Of a DNA stretch of 64,000 nucleotides, positions 44,980 to 56,900 are shown in pieces (position 1 is the first letter of the stretch; every line of letters starts with the position of its first letter). Below the pieces are notes generated by a model, which ran no database searches, had not been told where the DNA came from, and saw only the letters and a list, made by a program, of their open reading frames with translations. This DNA comes from Thinopyrum elongatum. Lineage: Eukaryota; Streptophyta; Magnoliopsida; Poales; Poaceae. The position numbers and the translations under genes were made by a program. The stretch lies in the NCBI GenBank assembly GCA_011799875.1, contig CM022298.1, positions 496,351,180 to 496,415,179 of the forward strand. Reading direction: 5' to 3'.

Positions 44980-46462
44980 TTATGAAGAAGGAGGCGGCGG
45001 TGATGAAGTAGTAGCAATTTTATCCTTCAAGCTCAAAAGATACCCCAATCTACGGATGACGCTCTGGAAGGCGATGATATGCTCTTGCAATAGAATATTT
45101 TCACGGGTGAGATATTTATTTTGCACACAAACCGGTTCGATGATCCGAAAGGCTTCAATCTCAGTGGGGGTAAGATGATCATAGTAAGGTTTAAGGATAT
45201 CTTCTTCTTCCTCCTCGGCAGGCAAGGCTTGCTCGAGCACCGGCGCTTGATCTCCAGTGGCCTCCTTGCTCTTGTCCCCTTTGATGGCTTCTTTGGGCTC
45301 TTCTCTCTTCAACTCGATCTTCATCAGCCAAGCATCCTCTTCTGAGATATAATGTTTTATTCTTTGCCCATTGACAACCTTCGGGTTGGTACCTTCGGCA
45401 TTATTTATTTTGATGGCTCCAGATCGATAAACCTCCTCGATAACATAGGGTCCTTCCCATTTGGAGAGGAGTTTTCCTGCAAAGAATCTGAAATGAGAGT
45501 TGTACAAAAGAACATATTCTCCAACTTTAAACTCACACTTTTGGATTCTCTTATCATGCCATCTTTTAACCTTTTCTTTAAATAACTTGGCATTTTCATA
45601 AGCTTGGATTCTCCATTCATCTAGGGAGCTAATATCAAATAACCTCTTTTCACCGGCAAGTTTGAAATCATAGTTGAGTTCTTTAATTGCCCAAAATGCT
45701 TTATGTTCTAACTCAAGAGGCAAATGACAAGCTTTTCCATAAACCATTTTATAAGGAGACATACCCATAGGATTTTTATATGCTGTTCTGTAAGCCCAAA
45801 GTGCATCATCTAATTTCTTAGACCAATTCTTTTGGGACCTATTGACAGTTTTTTGAAAAATTAACTTTATTTCCATATTGCTAAGTTCAACTTGACCACT
45901 AGACTGAGGGTGATAAGGTGAAGCAATTCTATGGTTAACATCATACTTAGCAAGCATTTTATGGAAAGCACAATGAATAAAGTGTGAACCACCATCAGTC
46001 ATTAAATATCTAGGGACTCCAAACCTTGGGAAAATAACTTCCTTAAGCATTTTAATAGAGGTGTTGTGATCAGCACTATTAGTTGGAATAGCTTCTACCC
46101 ACTTAGTGATATAATCAACAGCAACCAAAATATGAGTATACCCATTAGAGGAAGGAAAAGGTCCCATGTAATCATATCCCCAAACATCAAATGGTTCAAC
46201 AACAAGTGAATAATTCATAGGCATTTCTTGACGCTTACCAATATTACCAATTCTTTGACATTCATCACAAGATAAAACGAACTTACGGGCATCCTTGAAG
46301 AGAGTAGGCCAATAAAAACCAGATTGCAATACCTTGTGAGCAGTTCTGTCTCCCGCATGATGCCCTCCATAAGCTTCGGAGTGACATTTCCGTAGGATTT
46401 CTCCCTGTTCATGCTCAGGTACACAACGTCTAATAATACCTTCTACTCCTTCTTTATAAAGA
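44980..46462 (-). pseudogene. Integrase domain of the Athila-type polyprotein, 5' part cut off
   Basis: Open frame from the Helitron junction at 46462 down to a stop at 44982-44980, nearly 500 codons. In order: HHCC zinc finger ([11 protein letters not shown] then CDECQ), catalytic core with Asp in [10 protein letters not shown], Asp in LMTDGGSHF and Glu in SGQVELSN, a [11 protein letters not shown] segment typical of the gypsy integrase C-terminal domain, then an acidic tail ([16 protein letters not shown]) and a proline-serine end. Integrase joins retroelement cDNA to host DNA. The motif residues are intact, but the frame is separated from RNase H by 7.1 kb of Helitron, so no normal polyprotein can form. 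Confidence 0.9.
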
Positions 46463-46491
46463 CTAGATGACCAGTTGCGCCAATGGCGCAA
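46463..46491 (-). other. Helitron 3' terminus: CTAG end and hairpin
   Basis: CTAG at 46463-46466 (palindromic), an eight-base spacer, then a 17-base palindrome at 46475-46491 with 7-bp arms TTGCGCC/GGCGCAA and a 3-base loop. This hairpin is the presumed rolling-circle termination signal. Confidence 0.82.
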
Positions 46492-46780
46492 AGGCAGAGA
46501 GTAAGCCATGTATTGAAAGAGCGTACATTAGTATTATTCGGGCACATATTGAAACATATGAAAATAAGTACTTATAGCTGGTAGATAGATGCTTAGTGAT
46601 GATACATAGTGTTCTAAGAAGCTTACAATTAATTATTTACAATGTTATTAGCAAAGAAAGTAGATAGTCACATATAGGCGCTATGAAGTGATAAACATTA
46701 GACAGAGTCATCGCTGCATGTTTGACCATGGCGCAAAAAGCGAGAGCGAGCCAAGCATTCAAAGCATGTGTATGAGATTG
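46481..46780. repeat. Degenerate subterminal repeats in the Helitron
   Basis: CAATGGCGCAAAGGCAGAGAG and following bases at 46481 recur in altered form at about 46726 (CATGGCGCAAAAAGCGAGAG..AGCATGTG). A second pair, AACCTAGCCGCAC.. GGCCTAT, lies near 46999 and 47466. Possibly remains of earlier terminus copies. Confidence 0.5.
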
Positions 46781-48575
46781 ATTTAGAATCAACTTAAAGA
46801 TACTTATATTCCATTACATGAAAGCTTGATGCTTGAAAGAAAATATTCAGATCACTTGGTGATAGCATACATTGGCTTTAAAAGATAGGCTATATTAGCA
46901 TAGATGAATGGTGCATATAGTGCTTGCCCGTTAACCATTGCTCGAGTCTTGTACCTGCCATCGGCAGGAAGGAAAGAACCTATGACCCAGGCGGACGAAC
47001 AACCTAGCCGCACACTGCAGACAGGATTAGAGGCCTATAGAGGTACAAAAAGAATCAAGTGACTGTGTATAAAACAATAAGCAGATGGTACACTTTATTA
47101 ATTATTTTTCTAGCTGTTTTTCCTTTATCACCAAACAACACGTATTAGTTGGGTAAGCAATAACCAGGTGGTACACTTGATATCGGAACCCCCATACATT
47201 TATTATCTCTATTCATTTAAAGAACTAACCCGAGCAGGCATTGCAAGACTATTAAGAATCGGTATGAAACTAAGAAAAGTGGGCATCCTCTATAAACATG
47301 GATATCGACCAATGGCATATGAGCACACAATCACCCAGGAAGAAAACCACCAGGACAAGCATAAGTAAACAAGAACACATTTTTTTTTCTAACAAGATCT
47401 GAAGGAAAACCCATACAAAGCACGTCAAACATAATAGGTGAACCCCGAAACACATAGACAGGCAACCTAGCCGCACCAATGCAGGCGTTCACGGCCTATA
47501 TTATCAAGAAGTAATAACCCAAGGCAATCTGAGCAGATCTAACCTTGTTGGTTAACGGCATGGTCAAACGAACCAACAAAGAACCTGCACAGGCAGAGAA
47601 ACATGCAACGCAAAATGTTTCAGCTCACAGGCATTTCATCGAACAGGAGACAGCAGGAAAGATCTTACCACATCTTGCAAGAATATAAGGGAAAGAAACC
47701 CCATATTAGCTTATGAAAACCAAATGTGTCCAAGACTGCCACATCCTCTGCTTAGGCGACATCTAGCAAAGCATAGTGCAGAACTGCCGATTCAGAACAT
47801 GCAGATCATGTTAAGTTAAATACCCGTATATATGTGCAAATATATCACTTCTAAATTTCACCAGTAAGTCATGACAATAGTTTGGCATTAACAATAGTGT
47901 AAAAAAATAGCAGGAAGCATACTTAGGCGACATCCAATCACGTAAGATTAGGTCAAACTGTGATTTATTCGAGAAGGCTTACTGTGAATTGTGAGGAAAT
48001 GAAATAAAAACCAGATACCAAATTGCTGCAAATGCACTCATGGTATAAACTCTGAAACATCAAAGTACTCAATTGATGAAATTAGAAAAGCAATACAGTT
48101 AGACTCACTTGATATGTTGCAGGTTAGACTCAAATCTGAGACACGCAAAATTGAGGTGTGATTTGACTGTATAGAGATTATGGCCAAACACCGTTGCTTG
48201 TTTTTGGAAGAAAAAAAGGGAAACTATTGCTACAGGAGATAGAATGGGAAAACCTCATCATGGGCATACATTTAAATAATATATATAATGGTCAGAAACA
48301 TATGAAAACATTAAGAATAGCAGATGCCCTGACCCACTTGCATCCCTGAATCATATGCAAAAGTACCTTTTATCAGCAAATATGTACGTTCATGGTTATA
48401 AAATATAACACACCGGCAATAAGATTGTCTACCACTCCTATGGACTATTCCTTTTTTTATCATGCTTTGGTCAAGTCTAAATGCTAAAACCAATCTGAAC
48501 GCTATCCTAAAATCAAGAGGTAACATCTCAAATAGTGGAGTTTCTTTAAAATGGATATGGATTAGAGTATAGTAC

Positions 48576-48617
48576 CCTTTCTTGAAGTATATCCTTGGCA
48601 TCCTTCAGTATGCCTTC
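48576..48617 (-). pseudogene. Captured exon, K-box-like (second 42-bp exon)
   Basis: Minus strand: acceptor GTTTTGCAG, 14 codons EGILKDAKDILQER, then GTACTA as donor. Length (42 bp, phase 0) and sequence fit the second short K-box exon of MIKC MADS genes of the AGL12 type as I recall them. It follows the partner exon after a 90-base intron. Confidence 0.6.
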
Positions 48618-48707
48618 CTGCAAAACATTGCCACAAAAAGACACTGGAGAAGGGAATTGCTTTGCTCATCTTTCCACAAGTAAGTTCAAGAAATCTCATT
48701 TGTGAAC

Positions 48708-48749
48708 CTTGGTCTTGAGCATCTTAATCTCCCTAGATATGATCTGCAT
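48708..48749 (-). pseudogene. Captured exon, K-box-like (first 42-bp exon)
   Basis: Minus strand: acceptor TGTTGAGCAG, 14 codons MQIISREIKMLKTK, then GTTCAC as donor. MIKC MADS genes typically have two consecutive 42-bp phase-0 exons in the K box; this pair matches that layout and the AGL12-type pattern of M..EI..L.NK followed by EG.L. The MADS domain and C-terminal exons are not found in the Helitron, so only a fragment was captured. Confidence 0.6.
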
Positions 48750-49064
48750 CTGCTCAACAGAAAGGGGCGATAATTATTTACAACAGAAGAAAGAGTGTAG
48801 TATAATATATCTATTGGACTCCCAATTAGCATAAGGAGACATGGAAAGGCATATTCTAAAATATGTGATATATCATGGCCATTAAAGAATTGAAATCCCA
48901 TCGATGCAACTACAAAAATGCGAACATCCAACAATTTCATATATTTCCATTGCAAACTGCTGCGGCAAAGCAACAGTCACTCCGACAGGCGTGAGTAGCA
49001 AGAAACCAAATGACAGTCTGATTCACAGATAAGTTGGCCATTCATTTTAGCAGAGAAGTTGCAA

Positions 49065-49088
49065 ATTCATTCATTCATTCATTCATTC
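49065..49088. repeat. (ATTC)n microsatellite
   Basis: Six consecutive ATTC units inside the Helitron. Confidence 0.9.
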
Positions 49089-50417
49089 TCTGCTTGATTT
49101 AGAGGAAGGTTGATTCATTTGTCACATGCAGTAAGTAAGGAAGGTTCGTTCGTTCATTTGACAAACAACAACAGCAGCAACAGTGTGTGTAGCATCTTGA
49201 TCCATCGAAGAAGGTGGGGGAGTAGGAAGGGACCTTGTGCGTGGGGTGGTAGCAGCCGTGGTCGGGCTAGACGGCATCTCCGTCGAGCTCATCCATGCAT
49301 GCAAGGAAGGAGCTGCTGTACGTCGCCTGCCGCTGCTACCGCTGCTGCACCGGACCGAATCGAAAAAATAAATAAATCAGGGGTCCGATCCGACCTTATG
49401 TGATGTGAGAGAGGAGAGGAGTCGGGGAAAGGGGGAGCTCACCGCTGCAACTGGGCGGCCCGAGAGGCGGAGGAGGGGATCCACGCCAGCGAGCCGTCAC
49501 GCCACCGGGGATCCGCGCCGACGAGCCGGCGAGAAGAAAGGCCAAAATATGTGCAGCTTGTCATGTTAATATTATGTAGCAATTATTGGTTTTGATGCTG
49601 TATTGCTCTGTCATATGTAGCAATGTAAAGAGAATGGTCGTTCTGGTACTAATAGCAATGTAATTGGATTTCTGAATATGTTGCAGGGAAACATAAATTT
49701 ACTGAATCAAAAGCATTATTTACAAATAGTTGAGCCTGCAATTAGAAGTACGAGTAGGTGTAAACTTGCATTAAAAAAAAGAGTAGCTATAAACATAGCC
49801 AAATGGCCCGAAGACAAATTTAAACCAGGAACTAAAACCAATTATTTTGCTTAATTTAGGAGCATTTGATGTTGACTTAGAGTTGTTTACTAAAAGGCTA
49901 GGCACAAGTTACCATATTTCATTGTAAATAATGTACTGGACAAACACATGACTGCAGTCTTTGAAAAGGTCAGCACCAGCAAACATTGATGCTTCTAGTG
50001 AAATTTGTGAGTAATGGACAGAAAAATGAAAGTCAATTTAGTATATTCCATTCGAATGCTAAGAAATGGAAGTTAAATATATAAACCAATTAAAGAAGAG
50101 GACACTAACAAACAGTTCATACATTTTTCGGCAGGAATAGACCTAACAAATATTAACTTATATATGTCAGAAAGTAGTGAAGTTAAAAAACCTCTCCGTC
50201 CGAACCACTTCATTGCAACATTAAAATGAGACATATTCCCTAGCCAAATTTGTAGCTGTAGTAAGTACATAGTTCGGAGGTTGAATGATATTCCCAGTAG
50301 TAAACTGAACTATAGCAGGTGCTACAGACAACCATCTTTACTGTAACAACACCATCATATTCCTAAGAAACTATCATCTGCATTGGTTCTTTCTCAGGTT
50401 TAGGATATCCATTCCCC

Positions 50418-50901
50418 ACATCTATCCTCAGCCTTTTATATAGTAGGCAAAACTTATTTTTAATAAATACAACACATATATCATAAGAGCAATATACACC
50501 AGCTCAGGAGCAGGAAAAAAAGCACTGAAGTAGTAAATAGGAACGAAACAACAAAACTGATGATGGAAACTGCTCCTTAAGTGAATCTAAGGCGAGGGCC
50601 CAAACTCACAAAATATATGCCAGAAAGGAAATGGTAATAGGAGAGCAATAAAGGCAAATGAATGACCAAAAATAGCTACCCCTCCCCCAAGGGCAAGGAA
50701 TATGATAACCTTTGAAGGAACATCAGGTTGAAATATGTATAAAGAAATATTTAGCAGTGGAAATCAACTTAAGAATCCTTTGGCCAGTTCAGGAAGCAGA
50801 GAGTAGAAGACTTGCACCTTCTACATCTATCCTCAGCCTTTTATATAGTAGGCAAAACTTATTTTTAATAAATACAACACATATAGCATAAGAGCAATAT
50901 A
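50418..50901. repeat. Direct repeat pair, about 79 bp, 405 bases apart
   Basis: 50418-50496 and 50823-50901 share a stretch starting ACATCTATCCTCAGCC and ending AGAGCAATATA with one base different. The spacer holds the intervening sequence only once, so the pair could be a recent local duplication inside the Helitron. Confidence 0.85.
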
Positions 50902-52899
50902 TTTACATGCATCTACTCAATCAGTATAAAGGGATGACGGGTGAGATGGCAGTGGAAATCAAATTAAGCAAGTATCAATCATATCTCAGACTTCACTAAG
51001 GTACTTCAATTTTCAACCCATCAACTAGAGCAACATAAACATGCAAACAAGGCAATAAACCCAAGCTAAGTAATTTGTTCTTGCCAGGAAGAAAATATGG
51101 AGATAGCAACCATCTATTCAGGTGGCCTGCAACCAACAGCCATCACCACGCAGAAGCAACAGTTAAATAGCCAGCAAAGCAGGGGAGCAAGAAAAACTGA
51201 GGTAGGAGTAATAGGGTGGGCCATAGCTAACAATGAGGACAACCTTGTGTTGCAACCTCAAGACATCCTCCCTGAAGTGGAGCTGGAGGCAGAACCAATT
51301 GCAGTGCATAGGAAAAAGAAGGTCGGCAGCGGAGGCGGAGGCATGACGCCCTAATGATCAACAGCCACAAAGGAGGCATGAAGGTGGCAAGCTGAGCAGC
51401 AAGAATGAGAACAAAGTGCGCCGCCCCGTATCTACAATAATAAAACAAAGCTAAATACTACATAATGGGAATAAATAAGAAGTTCAGTAAATAAATGTAG
51501 AGTATGAATAATTAACATAAAATGCATGGTATGTCATCACCCAACATATTACTTATCATATTGTAGGCGAAGAATTTCATGGTCCTTTCTCTTTCTTTTG
51601 CATTTAGTTTCAACTGTAACTCTTCTTTGATTTTTTCCCCTCAAATTATAGTACAGGAATTGGGATAGACCTAATGGTGTTAGCATTGCAGCTTAGAAAG
51701 ATAAAAGAGGTACTACAAGGGAACAACTCGCCGTGCTTACGCAAACAGCAAGAAACTGTGATGTTCCGTCTTTCGTGAGAGAACAAATCTTTCATTGTTC
51801 CTGTTGTCAATGGCATTACACTCAATAGAGTGCATTTAGATAAGTCATACCAAAATTAAGCAATGAATGTATTGGGACTTCAGTAACTTGCAAACCAAGC
51901 AAGAATATATCGAAAGAATAATATAGCATTGCAAATGACATGTTTGAACATTTGTTGGATTTCAAATATCATATATGCTTCTAGTTGATTCAATTACACA
52001 AAAAGGAAAGCAATCGAGCGATAATAAACTCACAATTTGAAACAGACCACATGCAAGAGAAATTTATGGGAATCCTGCCAGAACCCCGCCACCGGGAGGA
52101 CACTGCCGTCAGCTGGAGGACACTATCGGCAATGAGTGCACCCGTCTGTATTAATTTCTGCTAGTGAAAAATATAAGAACATAAGTACACATGCAAGAGC
52201 AGAAGAAAATAAATACACACCATGCACCTATGGTGGCCTACAACCTCCACGGTGATGCAATCAGACTACCAGCACATATGCAAGTGGGTAGATGTATGTA
52301 CTGCCATAGCTTGGAGAGTTTCAGCGAGGAAACACATGTGAAGACTGGATAAAATATTGTTCAGCTGGTAGAAGATTACCAGTTCATCTTACCAGGTCAT
52401 AGGGGAAGTGGCTGTAAAACCAAACTGAAATCATCTTTAATAGCACATCCTGCAACACACCATATCCCATGGATCAGTAGAGTAATCCGAGGCACAAAGA
52501 ATCAATGGATTAGTATGAAAACTAACTGAATGTAGCTTACATATATTATATGTATTCACTATTTTATTGAGGTAATACATCAATACTATAATGCTAAAAA
52601 TGCATGTGGATCAACAAAACTGCACTGCAACCACATATACACAACACTGAAATTGTATGAGCATCTAGAACTATGTTAGTCTATCTCTGCCTGGACCATT
52701 TTCTCGACCATCATTCCTACAGACCAGACATACACAACACTGAAAACTGCACTACGACATCATTTCTCTCCTGTCGTTATACAATAAATATGGGGAAAAT
52801 TTTCTACAGAAAGAAAGGTTTGTCTGCTCAAACATGATCTGCCTTCTCCACTATACCATCTCTGCCTGGACCACTGTGAAAAGGGAAAGGAAATAAGAT

Positions 52900-53450
52900 C
52901 ACCTGGTCTTGTCGAAGTCAAGGGGCGTGCGGGTTTGTATGAGACGCAGTCCGTCCGCGTCCGTTGAGCTCTCCTCTCCTTCCTTTAGCTGTTCGTCACC
53001 AGAAGCGGGGGGGGGGGGGGGGGGGGGCGGCAAGATCAGGTTGAGAACGATGGCCGGCAGCACCGCCTCCATGAGGGCCAGTCAGACGGAGCTACGGTGT
53101 CATCCCGCAGGACGTAAATAGAGGCAGCAGCGGCGGTGAGCACGGAGGGAGGAGTCGGAGCGGTGGCGGCGGCGAGGACGGAGGGAGGAGTCGGAGAGGC
53201 ACTCATCAGCTCGTCATCACCTCGCATCGGTCGAGCCACCGCCGGGACGCCCGGATCTCCTCTTCTTCCTCCAGATCCTGCCTCCCTCCTGTTCCTCCAG
53301 ATCCGGGGCAGGCGACGTGGGGGAGGAAAGAGACGGCTGGGGTGAGATTTAGGGTTGGAGACGAGGGAACGGGGATGGAGGAGAAAGCGGACGGGCGCGG
53401 GGCTCACGACGGCCTGCACGTCGAGCGCGTCCCTCGCGCGGTGCGGTGGG
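52900..53450 (-). other. GC-rich captured first-exon-like segment in the Helitron
   Basis: On the minus strand an open frame starting near 53419 (MQAVVSPAPVRFLL) and ending at 53036 covers 127 codons, rich in Arg, Pro, Ala and Ser. It is preceded by GC-rich sequence and contains a CCCTAAATCTCACCCC motif seen in plant 5' leaders. It looks like the 5' end of a cellular gene picked up by the Helitron, but the protein is not recognised. A run of 21 Gs at 53007-53027 follows. Confidence 0.35.
53007..53027 (+). repeat. Poly(G) run, 21 bases
   Basis: Uninterrupted Gs. Could form G-quadruplexes; length is likely unreliable in sequencing. Confidence 0.95.
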
Positions 53451-53591
53451 TTTTTCCCTCACGTGGTGCGCTGCGCCCTCGCTGTTTTTTGCCCACGCGC
53501 GGCGCGGTGCGGTGGTTTTTTCCCCTCGTGTGGTGCGGTGCGCTTGAGGCATCGGTTGTGCCTAGCACTTCTTGAGGCTTTATATGTTCAA

Positions 53592-53907
53592 TGTGGGTCA
53601 TCCCAAAAGTAATGTCTTAAATCATAGAAGAATTTTTTCTTTTGTTGGTATGTGAAACTAGGTGGTATGTATTTAGCAACAATGTAATTAGCATAGTCAG
53701 CATACCAAGCAGTGTTATGAGAGACATTTATTGCAGCTAATTGTTCATCAGGAAAACTATCATTAATAGGTTGTGGGTCATCAAGAATATTTTCTAACCT
53801 AGACAAGTTATCAGCCACGGGGTTCTCAGCTCCTTTTCTATCAGTGATATGTAAGTCAACTTCTTGTAGCAAAAGAACCCACCTAATGAGTCTAGGTTTA
53901 GCATCTT
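53592..53907 (-). pseudogene. RNase H end and start of integrase of the Athila-type polyprotein
   Basis: Minus strand from the LARD junction at 53907 to the Helitron junction at 53592. Begins in [16 protein letters not shown], the end of the RNase H domain, continues through [15 protein letters not shown], a linker, and [12 protein letters not shown], the N-terminal edge of integrase. Both ends are cut by other elements, so it is a fragment only. Confidence 0.88.
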
Positions 53908-56900
53908 TGTGACGCCCCGGCTTAATCGTGCACTAACCATACACGCAAATGCACACGATCAAGCCTAAGGACTCACTTGAAGATATCACAACACAACTCT
54001 AAAACAGAAATAAAGTCATACAAGCTTTATATTACAAGCCAGGGGCCTCGAGGGCTAGAATACATAAGCTCACATACAAGCGTCAGCAGAAGCATAAGAT
54101 ATCTGAGTACAGATATAAAAGAAAGACAGATAGGCCTTTAAAAGGCGGGGCAAAAGAAAACACTATGATGGAAAGGCGCAGGCCTCCTGCCTGGGATCCT
54201 CTGATCCTACTCCTGGTCGTCAGACAACTCCTCGTAGTAGTACTCACCAGAAGGGTAGTAGTAGTAGTAGCCGTCGGCGGGGGTAGCTGGCTCAGGGGCT
54301 CCGTCATCTGGTTGCGACAAACGGATATGTGGAGAAAAAGAAAGCAAAGCAATCGTGAGTACTCATCCGAAGTACTCAGCAAGCAAGGATCTACACTACA
54401 TATGCAACATTTTCAAAGGAAGGCTGTATATGTGGACTGGGTTGCAGAAATGCCATAATAGAGGGGAAAGCCTAGTCCTATCGAATACTAGCATCTTCAT
54501 CATCTTCAGCGGTCTTGCAGCATTAGAAGAGTGCAGATTAGCATAATGTAAAGTGGTAGTAGTGTCATCAACCTCGCCCAGAGATCCTTCCTCGACTCCT
54601 TGCAAGAAAGTAATCCCAGAGCCATACTATCCAGTTATCATCTTAGGTGTCAGGTTCTAGTTGTATCGATCGGGATACAACTCCGAGTGTCCGTTACCGT
54701 AGGACAGGCTATCGATAGATGTTTTCTTCCCTGCAGGGGTGCACCAACTTACCCACCACGCTCGATTAACTCCGACCGGACACACTTTGCTGGGTCATGC
54801 CCGGCCTCGGCCAAACGATACGCCGCAACCCGACCGAATACTTAATAGAGAGGTCAGCACGCCGGACTAACCTATGCGCCCAGGGGTCTTGGGCCTTCGC
54901 CCCGGGAACTCCTGTGCGTTGCGAGGGCGGCCGGAAGCAGACCTAGCCCCCTTAATACAAGCGCAGGCTTAACCAGTCCAATCCAGCGTGCGCCGCTCCT
55001 CGCTGATGTCTATTAAGCTTTGGCTGATGTATACGACACAGAACGCCCATACTATGCCCACGTGATAGTTAGTGCTATCGGGCCAGAGGCCCCTCGGATC
55101 AAATATCCAAACCATTAGTGGATTAGGAGCGCGCGGTAACGAGCAAAGACTCATGATCGATGTGACCCCGTCGCCCCGTCTCGAGGACTTGCTGCAAGGG
55201 CTAAGAATGCCCGGCCGCGCCTCGTAATTATCTCGCGGGCACCCTCCAGATCAACTCGTCTCCACATCACTCGCATCACATGCTCGCGCGGGTACCCCTC
55301 AGGGCTGACCCGACTTTAGTATCATGGTTATGTGGTAAAGCCATAGTATCCGTGTGTCCAGAACACCAAGGGGAACCCTGAGGAATCACCCTCGATGGAA
55401 TTCCACCTGATGTAATCGTCAAGGTGAACTAAGGAGGAATCACCCTCGAGGTCCACTCTTGAGGAGTTGCAAGACAACGTCGTTACCGGGAGTGGAGAAA
55501 GAGGAATCACCCTCGATGACCACAACCGATGAACTAACCTACAAGGTTAACATCAGAAGTGCTGACGAGGTATCACCCTCAGCACTCGATAGTAACCCGG
55601 TAGTGTCGTACAACTAGGGGGTGATGTGCGGTGCCGGGGCCTGGTCTTCAATCTCGTTGATCGGGTCTTCTGATAATCCAGTTGGGAAGTTGGGTCAAAA
55701 TGGGGTCTCTGACGGGTCTCTAACCAGCCTATGCTAAGCAGTTTAGGAAAGCAGGTAATTATCAACAGCAGGTTACAAAATCAGGCTATGCATCAGAATA
55801 GGTAAAGCAGTAGCAGCAGCAATTTCTAATGCAAGCATAAGAGAGAAGAGAATAGGCAATATCGGAATGTTCAAAGGGGGGGTGCTTGCCTGGAAGCTCT
55901 GCGTCAAAGATCTGGTCGTCAGGGGTGTAGTCGACCTCCGGAGCTGCGTCGGTCTCCGGGACTACGTCGGTGTCGGGGTCTACCAAGAGAAAAGATGGGG
56001 AGGAAACAGATAAATACACAACAAACATATGCAACACAGAGCATGCTATGCTAACGTGCAGTGCAGGGTTGCCTAAAGATATGTCTAAGCCATTTTAGGT
56101 TTTAAGTTGGATTTATTAACCGGTACATATGCACTATTCAGCTACCGGAAAAACGCCAAAAGTTGCGGGTTCACCTCCGTAGAGGGTCTCGACACGGAAA
56201 CAGATAGTACGGTCGGCTTTGTCTCGTCGTTCTGAGCAACTTTCATGTATAAAGTTTTTCCATCCGAGTTACGGATTATTTTCTATGATTTTCTAAAGTT
56301 TTATCAATTTTCTGGAATTAGTTAAATTATCAGAAATAACCAGAAAAGGAAATATGATGTCAGCAGTCAACTGCGGCTGACCAGAGTCAAACCTGACTAG
56401 TGGGACCCACTGGTCAGTGACTCAGGGCTAACCAGTGGATAATTAAAGTTAACCTAGGTTACTTAAGGGGCTGGACCCCAGAAGTCAGTGTCTATTAGAG
56501 TTAACTAATCAGGTTTTAATTAAAAGTGTTTAATTAACTTAACTAAATGAAGGGGGCCCACTGGTCAGTGACTGGACCAGCCTAGTCAGCAAGTTGACCC
56601 GAGTCAACGGGGTTAACAGGGCTGTGGGGCCCATCGGCCAGTGACCCAGGCGGGTCCACGTGGCGGCCAGGTCAGCGAGCGGCGCCGGAGTTGCTCCGGC
56701 GACCGTTTTCGTGGCGGTTTCTCGCCGGAGATGGGCAGGATTGCGCTACGGGCCTCCAAAACGAGTGCCGTAACTTGCGTTCGATCGGCCATGACCTCGC
56801 GTGTCTACCTATGATGTTGGAATGGGCGGAGGTGGCCGCTAAGCGCACCGGGGATGAGCCACGGCGGCGGCGAGCTACGGATCGGGGTGGAGGCATGGCT

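Larger units (their letters stand above)
46463..53591 (-). mobile_element. Non-autonomous Helitron (7129 bp) inserted in the gypsy integrase
   Basis: On the minus strand the element ends CTAG, preceded eight bases earlier by a perfect palindrome TTGCGCCATTGGCGCAA, then host T. This is the Helitron 3' signature (hairpin then CTRR, inserted between A and T with no target duplication). Host bases ACA before it and TCTTTATAAAG after it rejoin in the integrase reading frame at a conserved Asp-Asp-Pro-His site. The 5' end reads TTGAACATAT rather than the usual TC, a one-base departure. No RepHel helicase ORF is present; the longest open frames are short. It carries gene fragments (48576-48749, about 52900-53450). 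Mostly AT-rich with GC-rich islands at 49200-49540 and 52900-53560. Confidence 0.82.
41861..53907 (-). mobile_element. Ty3/gypsy element of Athila type, interrupted and truncated
   Basis: Minus strand. Its 3' LTR is 41861-43376. Coding then runs from the RNase H end (53907 down to 53592) across a Helitron insertion into integrase (46462-44980). The rest of the element, upstream of RNase H, lies beyond the LARD that starts at 53908. Integrase sequence lacks a chromodomain and resembles the Athila lineage ([16 protein letters not shown]). A 1.6-kb stretch without a convincing ORF lies between integrase and the 3' LTR, where Athila elements often carry extra sequence. Confidence 0.85.

Noticed and set aside
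48900..48965. Possible upstream K-box exon in the Helitron (TTTGCAATGGAAATATATG.. on the minus strand)
   Set aside because: Some resemblance to the preceding MADS exon, but no usable donor and the frame is poor.
51097..51354. 85-codon plus-strand frame in the Helitron
   Set aside because: No recognised domain, no splice context, opposite strand to the captured exons.
46454..53580. CTTTATA at both ends of the 7.1-kb insert as a 7-base target duplication
   Set aside because: The Helitron reading explains the integrase codons, the CTAG end, the hairpin and the A/T junction better. CTTTATA near 53578 is inside the element by that reading.
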